From: Perognathus longimembris pacificus
Lineage: Eukaryota > Chordata > Mammalia > Rodentia > Heteromyidae
DNA: 64,000 nt
Assembly (NCBI RefSeq): GCF_023159225.1
Contig: NC_063173.1
Location: 10,206,852 to 10,270,851, forward strand
Direction: 5' to 3'
Shown piece after piece: positions 10,856 through 21,616 of this stretch; position 1 is the stretch's first letter, and every line of letters starts with the position of its first letter. The notes below the pieces were generated by a model that was given only the letters and a program-made list of their open reading frames with translations, had not been told where the DNA came from and searched no databases. Both the position numbers and the translations under genes were made by a program.

Positions 10856-11060
10856 GGGGCTGGGGATATGGCCTAGTGGCAAGAGTGCTTGCCTCGTATA
10901 CATGAGGCCCCGGGTTCAATTCCCCTAGCACCACATATACAGAAAATGGCCAGAAGTGGCGCTGTGGCTCAAGTGGCAGAGTGCTAGCCTTGAGCAAAAA
11001 GAAGCCAGAGACAGTGCTCAGGCCCTGAGTCCAAGCCCAGAACTGGCCAAAAAAAAAAAA
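10856..11060 (+). repeat. IDL-Geo SINE, intact, with TSDs
   Basis: The ID-like head (ggggctggggatatggccta) has A box-like and B box-like (ggttcaattcccc) promoter blocks. The linker catatacagaaaatgg leads to the Geo monomer (gctgtggctcaagtggcaga) and then an A17-like tail. Perfect 14-bp TSDs aaaaacttctctca lie at 10842-10855 and 11061-11074. The low divergence and clean flanks suggest a fairly recent insertion. Confidence 0.97.
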
Positions 11061-11178
11061 AAAAACTTCTCTCAAGCTCAAATGAAACAGGTGAGCTGAA
11101 AACTAGGGAGTAGGTGAAAGGAAGACTTATGTCAGACAAAAGGGAACAAAAGGGTACAAATGTACATGAAATAATGGG

Positions 11179-11200
11179 ATATATATATATATATATATAA
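11179..11200. repeat. (AT)n microsatellite
   Basis: About eleven AT units in AT-rich unique DNA. Confidence 0.95.
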
Positions 11201-13154
11201 GTTCTGGCATTCTTATCTATTATATCATCCTTTCTAATAGTGATAAAACATTGATTAATATCATGGTAAACAAGTACTGAAATTCAAGGTTATTATTTTT
11301 TAATCTCCTTTAGTAACTAAAAGGTTAAACATTGCCATTTGTACAAGTTTTGTTAGCATAATTGGTGCACACACATCCACACTGTATTTTAAAGGGAAAA
11401 CTCCACAGCTCCCCTCCCTTTTTATTTCTTCCTACCAGGAGTATATTGCATGGTTGAGCCAGTTCCAAATATACAGGTGAAATCAATTTGTGAGAGATGG
11501 CAGAGTATTAAGAGAAAAATCCTAGACAGCTGGTGATTTTGTGCTTGTGGGTCTCTTCTACCTTGAGATTCGAATTTAGGCCTTGTTTAGGCCATGTTTA
11601 ACCTAAGTAGTTTGAGTTACTTTATGACATGTGAGCCTATATTGTAAGCAATGTGGACTTCAAATCCTTGAAATAAAATAATCACTTACATACTATCAGC
11701 TCTATGGTGTTGTCTAGAGACAGTGAGCAAGGCTATGATGACACTGATTTCATATGTCAGTATGCTTTGACAAATATTTGGTCATCTTTGTTCCAATGCT
11801 TGCAAAGCACACTGATTGGTGAGAGAACTCATTGCACAAGAGGAAATGACTAGAATTACACAGGGGATTAGTGTGTATTGAGCTATTATTTTATCTTTTC
11901 AAGTTACTGCGAATTTGATAATTTGATGCCTATTAGGAAAGAAGTGATTTTGATATCTTAGATTGAAGAAACAATATTAGGTAGCTCTGAAAACTCACTG
12001 TAGCTGAAAAAATAATATATTACCAAGTATCCTAGAATTTTTATTAAAAAATTTTGCTAGATATTGGAGACCCTATAGTAATAATCAAACCAAAGATATA
12101 ACTTCTGTACCCAATCCTCAGTGAAATTACAGAATTCAAAATAGCTGCCTAATTCCCCCTGCTCCTTCTGCCCCCCCCTCCTCCTTTCTTTTTCCTCCCC
12201 CTCCTCCTCCCTGCCTCTTTCTCCCTCCTTCTCCAGTTCCCATCCTTCTTCTCCAGCAGACTTTATCTACAAGTAACTAAGCAGCTAAAAGATCTGAGCA
12301 AAAGTTCTAATAGACAACAAATTACAGACCCAATAAGCTGAGAATAACAAGTGAGATAAATATTTAAAATGTCATATCTAGGCACATTCTATTCAACTCC
12401 TGAGAACCAAAGACAAAGAGAAGCTATTCGATGTAGCCAAAAATCAATTCAAATTAAGTATAGTAGAATAATAATAGAAATTACAAAAGACTTTCCTCAG
12501 AAGTCATGTACACTATAAGACAATGGTGTGACATCTTTTAGATATTGAAGGAGAACACTGACAAACGGCTTTTAAAAAATGTCCAGTTAACCAGAGTAGT
12601 CACAAAAAGAAAAATGAAATAAAGAACAAAGAATATAGAAAACAAAGACATGATTTTTACCAAATATATCAATAATAATATTTATCATGGCTTTTCAAAG
12701 CACAGCAGTTAAAGAAGAGTCAAGTTCAATAAAAACTAAGGCACATAGTTATATGATTTCTGTAAGAAGCCTTGGGTCAAGCCACCTAGCAAAGCACCAT
12801 AGACTCAGAGGCTTACCAGCCACTGGGATTTATCTAATCCCATAGGCTGACATCAGAGTTGCAGCATGGCCAGGTTTTGGTGAGAGTCTCTCATGATAGC
12901 AATCTCCTCAGCATTCCCTCACATTTCCAAAGGGCAAGTGGACAGAATCGCAGGATCTTCTTAGGACAGCGGTAGTGCTATTCACGAAGCTCCTCCCTGA
13001 TGACCTAAGTATCTCTCAAAGATCCCATCTCCAAATCATCACTCTGAGATTAAAAATTTCAAAAAGATTCATTTGGAGGGACATAATATTCAGTTCATTG
13101 TACCCCTTTGCAAAACAGTGAAAGAAAGCTCATGGAAGACCCTTAATATAGGCT
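11201..13154. other. Unique AT-rich non-coding DNA with a pyrimidine tract
   Basis: No gene or clear repeat is seen over nearly 2 kb. A C/T-rich tract with CCT units lies at 12155-12255. The remainder has no open frame worth naming. Confidence 0.45.
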
Positions 13155-13412
13155 TTATTTTTTATTTATTTTTTTTTCTTATTTATTGTCAAAGTGATGT
13201 AGAGAGAGGTTACAGTTTCATACGTTAGGCACTGGATACATTTCTTGCACTGTTTGTTACCTCCTCCCTCATTCCTCCTCCCTCTCCCCCTTTCCCTCTC
13301 ACCCCATGAGTTGTTCAGTTGGTTTACACCAGACAGTTTTTCAAGTATTACTTTTGTATTCGTATGTCTTATTATCCTGTGTCTCTAGCTTTTGGTATTC
13401 CCTTTAAAATGA
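13155..13412 (-). mobile_element. L1 3' end, short, antisense
   Basis: A T-rich head is followed by attgtcaaagtgatgtagag and ggttacagtttcatacg, then the pyrimidine tract and gagttgttcagttggtttac. This is the same 3' UTR as the larger L1 at 44.6 kb. The copy stops at about 13412, where an oppositely oriented L1 3' end begins. Confidence 0.9.
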
Positions 13413-13613
13413 CACAGATTCCATGGGTGAGCAGCGATAGTCACTGGACACTATACAATGAACTGAACAATGTGAGGGGAAAGGGTAGGGAAGGAAAAAC
13501 TGGGAGAAAATGATAGAGGGGGTAACACTGTTTGAAAAGCAATGTACTCAATACCTGACTCATGTAACTGTAACCCCTCTGCATACCGCCTTTACAGTAA
13601 AAATAAAGAAAAT
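13413..13613 (+). mobile_element. L1 3' end of another subfamily, sense
   Basis: The sequence acaatgaactgaacaatgtg, a G/A-rich tract, aatgtactcaatacctgac and gtaactgtaacccctctgc ends in an AATAAA-containing tail. It resembles the 3' UTRs at 34.8, 59.8 and 62.8 kb. Both this copy and its left neighbour keep their own 3' ends, so this is not a simple twin-primed inversion. Confidence 0.8.
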
Positions 13614-14510
13614 GATGCTGATATATATGACATATATACATATGTGAATGGTGTGAGCACATATACATGAATTGTTAATTTTGAATCTTCATTAATTAAG
13701 TATGTTTTCAGATTTGATAGCTGGAATTCAGTGCATGAGAGACAGTTATGAAAAATAGAGGCTTTAAGAAATCACCAGGGACATTTGATGTAATTCCATT
13801 TATATGAAATGTCTAAATAGGCAACTCTATGGAAACAGAAAGTGAACTCATAGTTTCTAGGGACTTGAGTGAAAGAGAGCTAGTGGATTTGAGGTTTCTT
13901 TTAGGAAAATGAAAATATTCTAAAGTCCGATATTGGTAATGATAACAAACTGAATATTGTAATACCTACTAACTTGTATCCTTAAACAATTAAAACTGGA
14001 GTGGAAAAATAAGCAGAAGATAGATGGTCAAAAGGCTTAGACTCCATGCCAAGAAATCTTGAATTCTTTCTTCAGGATGTAGGCAGGCGTTTTGCCAGTG
14101 TTTTGATGTGTTAACAGAGAAATCAGAGTTTCAGAATGAAAGGCCAGCATGGGCATGGAAGCCCTTCTGGGGATCTGGGGAGCTGGAGAAGCCCCTGCTG
14201 GGTGTGTTGACCCGAGTGAGTCCAGGAGCACCTGCAGGGGCTCTGATCATGTACACAGAACCTCAGGACCATGGGAACAGATGAAGTTCCCTAGTGGAGA
14301 CAAGAAGACATTTCAGTCATTTAACTCTGGGCACTATGAATTATGGATTCTGAGGGAGGATCTAAAACACTATTCTTAAAAATCTTTTCTTATATGCTGG
14401 CATTTACTATAGAATTTACTTGCGAGGAAATAATGCACTGCATGTGAAACACTATCAATGCCTGAAGAAATGGATATTCATACCTCTAACTCTCAACAAA
14501 TCCTCCAGGT
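13614..14510. other. Unique non-coding DNA
   Basis: A somewhat GC-richer patch at 14130-14300 holds overlapping ORFs on both strands with no recognisable product. Confidence 0.4.
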
Positions 14511-14570
14511 ACTTTATTTATTTATTTACTTACTTACTTATTTACCTATTTAATTTATTTATCTAACCAT
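14511..14570. repeat. (TTTA)n/(TTAC)n microsatellite
   Basis: Imperfect TTTA and TTAC tetranucleotides directly precede an antisense SINE, so this is probably the mutated poly-T head of that SINE. Confidence 0.9.
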
Positions 14571-14720
14571 CCTCTTTTTGGTGCTGGTCCTTGGGCTTGA
14601 ACTCAGAGCCTGGGCACTTTTCCTGAGCTCACGGACTTCACTGCCTGGGCTGACTTTGAACCATGATCCTAAGATCTCAGCCTTCTGAGTAAGCTAGGAT
14701 TACAGACGTGAGCCTCCCCA
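14571..14720 (-). repeat. 7SL-Geo SINE, internally deleted
   Basis: The antisense Geo end (ggtgctggtccttgggcttg) is joined to the antisense 7SL head (gatctcagccttctgagtaa, gctaggattacag). The linker and much of Geo are missing. A C-rich run (14722-14748) follows. Confidence 0.82.
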
Positions 14721-14975
14721 CTCCTCCCCCCCCACCCCCCCCCCACGCCTTACTCTGCAGGTACTTTTAGGTACCAAATAAACTGCCTTTGTTTTGGGGA
14801 ACTCTGTTAGTTACCCTCTCACTTCAGATCTAAGGACTCTAATGAATATCATTATGTCAGTGATTTTTTTTTTCTGAAACCAATCAGCAATCCTGCAATT
14901 CCCATTAAGAAAAGACTCTTGGATACTAATGAAATAGATGAGAGTCTATATGCTAAAAATAATGTGGGAGGGGGG

Positions 14976-14977
<2 letters not shown>

Positions 14978-15032
<55 letters not shown>
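14978..15032. repeat. (GT)n microsatellite
   Basis: A pure run of about 27 GT units abuts the 3' end of an antisense SINE, so on the SINE's strand it is a (CA)n tail. It encodes the poly-Thr-His or Cys-Val frames seen here, which are not genes. Confidence 0.98.
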
Positions 15033-15035
<3 letters not shown>

Positions 15036-15285
15036 TGGGGTTTGAATTCAGGCCTGGGCACTGTCCCTGAGGGATTTGTTGTTGTTGTTGTTGTTTGCTT
15101 TTGTTCATAGCTAGCATTCTACCATTTGATCCATAGCTCCATTTCTGACTCTTTTTTTTTTTTTGGTGGTTAATTAGAGATAAGATTCTCACAAATTTTG
15201 CTTGGACTGGCTTTAAACCACAATCCTCAGATCTCAGTCTCCTGAGCAACTTGGATTACACATATGAGCCACAGCACCCAACTAG
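15033..15285 (-). repeat. 7SL-Geo SINE, antisense
   Basis: The antisense Geo part (ggcctgggcactgtccctga) contains an internal (GTT)n patch. It continues to the linker ggtggttaattagagataag and the 7SL head (cctcagatctcagtctcctg). Confidence 0.87.
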
Positions 15286-15580
15286 CTAAAATTGTTCTTA
15301 GCTCTGACTCATTAAGTATATTCGTTATAGAACTGACTGTGATACTTTCATTGAAGCTGAGATTTATAATTGCTTAAATATCTTTCTTTGCACATGAGAC
15401 CATGTGAACATGGGAATAAATTAACTGATATCAAAAGAGAAGTATCTGAATGAGTCTGTCTTGTCTCCAGTAGAACGTTGAGCTATTCTACATGCAAAAA
15501 GGAGCCCAGAATTACCTACGTAACTACATGCATCTTTCTATCTCCCTTCTGTCTTATTTAATAGGTTGAGCTCATAGCCA

Positions 15581-15812
15581 GCCCAGTGTTGGTGGTTCAC
15601 ACCTGTAATCCTAGCTAAGCTAACCAGGAGGTTGAGATCTGGGGATCATAGTCCAAAGTCAGCTCAGGCAGGAATGGCCATGTGACTCTTGTCTCCAATA
15701 ACCACCAGGAAACCAGAAGTGGTGTTGTGGCTCAAGTGGCAAAGCACTAGCCTTGAGCTGAAGAGCTCAAGAACAGTGCCAAGGCCTAGAGTTCAAGCAC
15801 CATGACTGATGG
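15581..15812 (+). repeat. 7SL-Geo SINE
   Basis: 7SL head (cacctgtaatcctagctaag), linker, then Geo (gtggctcaagtggcaaagca, cttgagctgaagagctcaag) and a purine tail. The tail grades into the GGA repeat that follows. Confidence 0.9.
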
Positions 15813-15970
15813 AAGGAGAAAAAGAGGAAGAAGAAGAAGAGGAGGAAGGAGGAGGAGGAGGAGGAGGAGGAGGAGGAGGAGGAGGAGGAGGAGGAGGAGG
15901 AGGAGGAGGAGGAGGAGGAGGAGGAGGAGGAGGGTGGGAGGGGAAGGAGGAGGGAGGGGGAGGAGAAGAA
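15813..15970. repeat. (GGA)n trinucleotide repeat
   Basis: About 30 nearly pure AGG units sit in a 150-bp homopurine block that grows directly out of the preceding SINE tail. The plus strand is all purine, a mirror repeat able to form triplex or G-rich structures. Poly-Arg, poly-Ser, poly-Leu and poly-Pro frames across it are artefacts. Confidence 0.98.
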
Positions 15971-16293
15971 GCCATACAAGAAATTTGATTCGCCATGCAC
16001 ATAACACTCTCCAAATTTGCCTTAGTTTTACACAAGCCATTGTCTCTTATGAGAACACAAATTTAGATCCTGCTTGCCTTGTTAATTTTCAAGACTCAAA
16101 TAGGTATTTTCTCCATAGCAAGTTTATCCTGATTTTCCTGGGCATAGGCTCAATGTGATTTAACTAACCTAATTCAGTGTGTACAAAATACCTATGCATA
16201 CTTTTCAGCAGGTACAACCTTGTAAAGAAAATAGTTTAAAAACTTGGACTAATTTTGGCATTTTCAATTACTTTCTGTAATAAATAGATTACA
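15971..16293. other. Unique non-coding DNA
   Basis: No feature is recognised. Confidence 0.4.
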
Positions 16294-16602
16294 CGGTCAA
16301 CTGTCAGTATCCATGGCATTATGGAACTAATTCCCTGTCTGTAGCAAAATCCTCAGGTACTCAAATGGAACATATTTGCATATAGCCAGTGCACAGTCTC
16401 TCTTATATTTTAAATAACCTCTGGGTTACCAAAAATACCCAATGCAATGTAACTATGGTGTTACTCATTGCTGTGCTGTAATGTTTAGTGAACAGTGACA
16501 AGGAAAAAATATACTTTCTGTTCCTGTTCAGGAAAGACACGCTTTTTGCTAATAGGTTTGATTAGTGTTGACTGAATCTGTGGATACAGAACCCTGTTAG
16601 CC
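16294..16602 (+). mobile_element. Tigger/MER2-type DNA transposon fossil
   Basis: It begins cggtcaactgtcagtatcc and ends ctgaatctgtggatacagaa followed by ccctgttag. These are eroded terminal inverted repeats of the 'gtatccgtgg' kind. The internal 'catatttgcatatagccag' and aatgtttagtgaacagtgac blocks also fit a TcMar-Tigger MITE known across placental mammals. It is non-autonomous and long dead; family naming is from memory of the pattern. Confidence 0.65.
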
Positions 16603-17345
16603 CCACTTAGCTAGTAGGTAAGCTTTCACATGGAATATGACTGTATACATAGGAAGACAATACAGATTGTTCTGCTATTGAAAGGAATCTAATTGAAGTA
16701 GCAGAGTAGCCGAGGATTGGACCAGAATGCTAACTAAAGACCACATACAATTCAGCAGGCACCATTTTGGACTAATATATAGATGCATGTCTGGAGCCAA
16801 TGTTTACAACTGGCACGTTGTTTCTGCCCCTTCCCTTTTCCTTTTGTAGTATGAAGCTTTCAGTCAGTGCATACACTACAGCAGTAGGGCATGCTATCCA
16901 ATATCCTGGGTACCAAACTGGAGTGTCCAGGTCTCAGGCCTCTGCTGCCATGGGGAGTCTGATAAGACACAGACAAGACTGAGCAAATTCAGAAATTCAT
17001 TAGGGAAAACAGAAGAGAGATTCTCCTTGTGAAAAAGAAGGATGTGGAGTACTGTGGAGGTGTCATCATATGCAATGACATAACAAGACACAGTTCTATC
17101 TGTACCTAACATATAAATAAATGAGTGAATGAATACTGATATATACAAATCTCTTATTCTCTTGAAAAGGCTTTGATATAATGATAACCTTGTTATGAAG
17201 AGTACTCACCGTGTCCAAAGGTTATTTTTTCAATATACTGAGAAATAATAATCTCAGATTTTTTTATCTTTGTTTGAATGTTTTTAAATTTAACAAAGCA
17301 GTTTATGAATACAATATATCATTTGCAGCCATCCGCTCCTTCTCT
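16603..17345. other. Unique non-coding DNA
   Basis: No repeat or gene is recognised. Confidence 0.4.
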
Positions 17346-17352
17346 CATTCTG

Positions 17353-17564
17353 CTTTTTTTCTTTTTCTTTTTTGCCAGTCCTGGGGCTTGGACTCATGGC
17401 CTGAGCACCGTCCCTGGCTTCATTTGGCTCAACGCTAGCACTCTACCACTTAAGCCACAGTGCCACTCCTGGCTTTTTCTGTTTATGTGGTACTGAAGAA
17501 TCAAACCTAGGGCTTCATGCATGCAAGGCGACCATTCTGTTGTTAAGCCATAGTCCCAGCTCCC
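17353..17564 (-). repeat. IDL-Geo SINE, older copy
   Basis: A T-rich head, antisense Geo (gccagtcctggggcttggac, cttaagccacagtgccactc) and antisense ID-like head (gggcttcatgcatgcaagg, ending cccagctccc). It is more diverged than the copies at 10.9 and 49.6 kb and has no clear TSD. Confidence 0.9.
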
Positions 17565-18060
17565 TTTGCTCAAATTTGTAGGATATACATTGGAATCTTT
17601 ACTGCATTCTCCCTTCTTCTCCTCTTCATTCTTCCATCCCTCTCCCCTTGACCCCACCCCGTCCCTTTTGAGTGCCTGCTTCCTGTTGTTTTATTTTGCT
17701 GAAGTTTCTAAAGAATTACATAGGTCTTTCTTGAGAGAAGCTGTTGACTTTCAGCCTGAGGCAGGAAATATAAAAGATGGCCTGGAACATTGATTATGTA
17801 GAAATGCTCAAGGGCCATATGGAAAGGAAACAGCAACAGGCTTGAAGGAGCTCTCAGTGATTGAGTCTGTGACAGAGACAAGGAATAATGATAATGATGA
17901 CTATCCTTTGAATAAACCAAGCATTCATAGTTCACAGTCTCCTAGAAACATAAATGGACACATATGTCAAGTGGGTAGGAAGAGACCCTCCACACTAACT
18001 TGCAAATCTGAAATGCAGGATGAAATCGGCAGAACCCCCCCCCCCCCAAACATACCCACA
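17565..18060. other. Unique non-coding DNA, with a C13 run
   Basis: Pyrimidine-rich at 17600-17670. A C13 homopolymer lies at 18035-18047, just outside the LTR. No gene is seen. Confidence 0.4.
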
Positions 18061-18122
18061 CTTGACCACCAGGACAGTGATACCCGATGAGAGCCTGAAT
18101 GCCCCAGAGCAGCTTCCTGTGG

Positions 18123-18601
18123 TGTGCAATTCATTCGCAAGAAACAGAGAAGCCACTTTGGGAATTCTTATTCAAAATTATTAGAAACAATTGGGAGTCT
18201 TTATTAGAAAGCAGGCGACTACAAGTGGACTGCTGTCCCAAAGACCAGCAGCCCAGAATGTAGCATGCACGAAGCTCTTCAAGACAGAAAACACATATTT
18301 GGGGTGAGAGGCAAACCCAATAAAATCAGACCAGGGAAATACTCAGGGGAGAGCAAAGCGAACCTATCAGGCAACAAGCAGGGGAGAGCAAGTCAATCCA
18401 TCTAAGGGAAACACTCAGGGAGGAATAAATCAGTCCTCCAGAGGAATAACCAGGGGTGAGCATTCTCTGTAACAAAGCATTCTTGAGGATAAACAACCTG
18501 ATACCTGCAATTCCAAAAATAGTCCATCTCACCTCTAGGCTTTTCTGAGCTGGGTGTAAAGCCCCCTCCACCCAGGAGGACAACAGGATGAGAGCAAGAC
18601 A
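18123..18601 (-). mobile_element. Solo LTR of an endogenous retrovirus
   Basis: On the minus strand the block runs from TGTCTTGCTC (18601) to a candidate ...TTGCACA end at 18123, about 480 bp. It has a promoter-proximal repeat region, then an AATAAA polyadenylation signal (tttatt at 18200-18205) and an R/U5-like segment. A CTGCTG/CAGCAG stem (18230-18251) sits in the R-like part. There is no gag, pol or env sequence on either side, so this is a solo LTR left by recombination. The left end is uncertain and may reach about 18062. No TSD is convincing, and class is undetermined. Confidence 0.6.
18329..18466 (-). promoter_or_regulatory. Imperfect tandem repeats in LTR U3
   Basis: Four imperfect units of 26-40 bp (near 18329, 18368, 18405 and 18441) share a 'cag-ggGAGAGCAA' or 'ctcaggg' core. 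Tandem U3 repeats of this size commonly serve as retroviral enhancers. Activity here is inference. Confidence 0.5.
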
Positions 18602-19975
18602 TTTGTTACTTAGACCCAGTATCCTTATTCCACCATAAAATGCTTATTGGTAATTAATAGTTAACTAATTAATTAACTTTCCTGTAGAGTAGTCTGACAG
18701 GTATCATCAATCAAATGATGTGTTGAAATGACAAGACAAATCAAGATTGTGTACCTTCTGCTGTGATGTCCAGCAATGATACCAGCCTCCCTTCTTTGGC
18801 TATAATCACCATTCTTTGAATGCAAGTAACATAGAGACGTAGCATAGCATCCTTCCTCTGCTATGGTAAGACTGAAATAGTACTAGAGACATAATGTGTC
18901 TAAGCTTTCATTTGAGCAGAGCTGAGTCTGGCCATTGGATTTATACTTTCCCATAAATATTCAGGTTGCAGCTAGCATGAGTTGTTTGTGAAATTGCTTA
19001 TTTGTTATGTTCGTTCCACCTATTTGATTTGTTAATTTGGTAAATTTAATGATGCTTTAAGTGAAATGATTCCAGTTAATGATTATTGATTTGAACCTCA
19101 AGAAGAGGGAAATAAAATTGACTCCTAGGTAATTAAAACTTAAAATACATATGTTGAGTGGATTCCAATGCTCACTGATTAAATATAATGACTAGTTTAA
19201 AGCTGATATAAAATTGGGACCAGATTATTGCAATATGAGTAATTAAAGCAAAAAAGGAGAGATGATTGGCCAAAATCACAGTAGAAGTAGTTGGCAGGTG
19301 GTGCTCCCATCCTAGAGATGTTCAGGCTGAGATCAGATGTACCTGAGAACAAAAGCTTTGAAGGAAAGTTTAAAATAGATCTCCAATTTGTCTGAAATTA
19401 TTTATGTCGATTTCATGACATCAGCATCTTGCTTTTCTTTTTCCTGTAACCAGAGAGGTGTATGTATTTGACGTAAAATTAATTTTCTTGTCTGAAAGTT
19501 GCTGCGGCATCTCCCTCAAAGGACTTTATCTTGAGGGTGGCATTGTTAAGCAGCTATGAATATATTATTAGGAGACAGTCAAACTATAGTAATAATTATA
19601 ATTCTTCTAGTCAAATACATATATAATCTGGACCAGTACATTTTCTTAATTATACTATATTGTATTATATTATATTGCATTACAGAAAATTCAGCATTGG
19701 ATTTCCCATCCCTAAATAGGTCTAACAACAGTGCTTGAATTAAAGGATCCTATAATTTTTCTTCCTTGATCTTCCTTTTTAATTGTTTTAAAAATAAATA
19801 TATTCCCATAAAATCCCCTGATACCTTTCCCTTTATAAATGAAACCTCAATAACTATGATTTGGTGTTGAATGAATTTGACCATTTCTAATGTATACAAT
19901 ACTACACTTCCACACTTAGCATATAAAGACCTATGACCCCCACCCAAGATATATATTTCAAGGTAGTTGACATGA
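18602..19975. other. Unique AT-rich DNA, repeat-poor
   Basis: No interspersed repeat is recognised across 1.3 kb. Several TAAT/ATTA homeodomain-like cores cluster at 18650-18680 and 18985-19100. This may hold conserved non-coding sequence, but that is inference. Confidence 0.4.
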
Positions 19976-19979
19976 CTAA

Positions 19980-20275
19980 GTCCTCTGAGTCTGGGAAAGT
20001 GAAGATATTAGGGACCTGAACTCTCCAACCAGTCCGCAGGACAGAGCTGAGGCAAAACTGCTGGCATCCTCACAGCCAGCTTGGGGTAGAACTCTGATGC
20101 CTTTCAAGGTGACTGCAGTCCAAGCTGGCATCAGAGACCTTTGCCATAACTCCCCTCAGTGAGCCTGTTCCAAACTCATAGATTCTCTGGGACAATAAAT
20201 CTCTGCTGGATTAAGTTGTTGAACTTTGGAGTTATTTGTCATGTAGCAACAAAAAAACGAATAAAATCTCCTCAC
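19980..20275 (+). repeat. Possible old LTR-type or other interspersed repeat
   Basis: The segment ends with gggacaataaatctctgctg, a 'ttaagttgttgaactttgg' block and 'tcatgtagcaac'. This resembles the 3' end of old mammalian LTR-type repeats, with an AATAAA signal. The 5' end is not defined and the assignment is tentative. Confidence 0.35.
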
Positions 20276-20455
20276 AATTGTTTTTCCATTGCTCTTCCAT
20301 GGAGTGATCAGGATAAGAGGGTAACCTGGAGTGGAGGAACCACAGGACTCAAACCCAGGGCTTTGGTGCTTAGAGGTATGGAACAGGGTGTAGAGCACTG
20401 GGCCAGTGAGCAAAAAGCAAGCCTCCATCAGCAACAACAACAAAGAACTAAGAAA

Positions 20456-20513
20456 TCCAGGGCTTTACACATGCTAGATGGGTACTCTACTACTGAGCTC
20501 CACCGCCAGCCCC
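20456..20513 (-). repeat. ID element (tRNA-Ala-type) head, antisense
   Basis: ccagggctttacacatgcta, then gtactctactactgagctcc and ccgccagcccc, is the antisense of a single ID-type SINE head. It has an A box-like block and lacks a Geo half. Possible further SINE debris lies at 20320-20440. Confidence 0.75.
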
Positions 20514-21388
20514 AAATGAAATCATCAAACGTTCTATATTTTAAGTGTTTCTTAAGTAATCTGTAGGTTTCCCTCGTTTGTTCTTCACTTTATACACCAG
20601 TTGCCTCGAGCAACAATCATGGTTTGAATGAATCAATCTGTGAGAATACTTCTTAACATATATTAAGGATTTGATTTATCAGACCACAGAACAAATGAAT
20701 AAATTACTACTGATAAAAAAAAAATGCCCAGGTCATCCCAGGCCCAAACAGCACATTCACGCCTTACTGGATGTACAAGCCTTCTAGGCTCAAAAACAGC
20801 ATTTCTCCAATCCAAATGGATCTCTTGAAATAAGCGATTCAAACCTCAGTTAAGTCTGGAACAGAGAAGACTTCAACTCAGCACTTAACTGGTAACTTTA
20901 CTTTGCAAATCTACTTTTGGAGTGTGACTGAGCTTCTCTGGACTGCAGTTTTAGAAACCTAAACAACATAGGGCTTTGGTGAACTTTGTGCACACACAAG
21001 TACCCTGCCACACTGCTTGTTTGAGTGAACCTTACACTTTCATATCATATGTCCTTGCCCTAGGTAGTTTTCTAGAGCTTTGTTTTCAGTGCTCATGCTG
21101 GAGGAATTAAGTAGATTAAGTTGCAAGCCTTTTTACTGGTACTGTCATCAAAAGACCCAGAAAATGTTAAATACTTCTCTAGCATAGTAAATAACACATT
21201 TATGACACAAAATTCAGGAACAATGACCAGAATAAAATTTCATGTTACCTGTGTCTTGATGTGAACATCTCCTGTATTCCCTTATTGTGACATAACCCTA
21301 GTCTATCTTTGGCAAACCCAGATTTTAAAATCAAAAGTTTACTAGAGAGTTCAAAGAATATATCTTTTACCTTTAATCATAGACATTT
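20514..21388. other. Unique non-coding DNA
   Basis: No repeat or gene is recognised. Confidence 0.4.
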
Positions 21389-21616
21389 GGGCTCTTTCAG
21401 GCTCATGACTGTAATCCTAGATAGACAGGAGCCCAAGACCGCAAGGACTACAGTTTGAAGCCAGCCTGGGCACCAAAGTCCAAGTATGTGAGATTACATA
21501 ACCAAAAAAACATATGAAGTAGACTGACCTAAGTATTAGTATACCAGCTCTGAGCAAGAAACCAGAGTGAAAGTGCAAGGTCCTGATTTTAAACCCTTGT
21601 ACAGGCACAAAAATAA
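21389..21616 (+). repeat. 7SL-Geo SINE, diverged
   Basis: Head 'tcatgactgtaatcctagat', middle agtttgaagccagcctgggc, then a degraded Geo half (ctctgagcaagaaacc, gtcctgattttaaaccc) and an A-rich tail. Confidence 0.78.

Noticed and set aside
10856..11060. Possible functional tRNA gene
   Set aside because: The A and B boxes belong to a SINE head. The cloverleaf and anticodon arm are not intact and TSDs plus poly(A) mark it as a retroposon.
15767..16158. Long poly-Arg, poly-Ser, poly-Leu and poly-Pro open frames
   Set aside because: They are the six-frame translation of a (GGA)n repeat.
20159..20566. 135-codon plus-strand frame
   Set aside because: It crosses an antisense ID SINE and other repeat debris.
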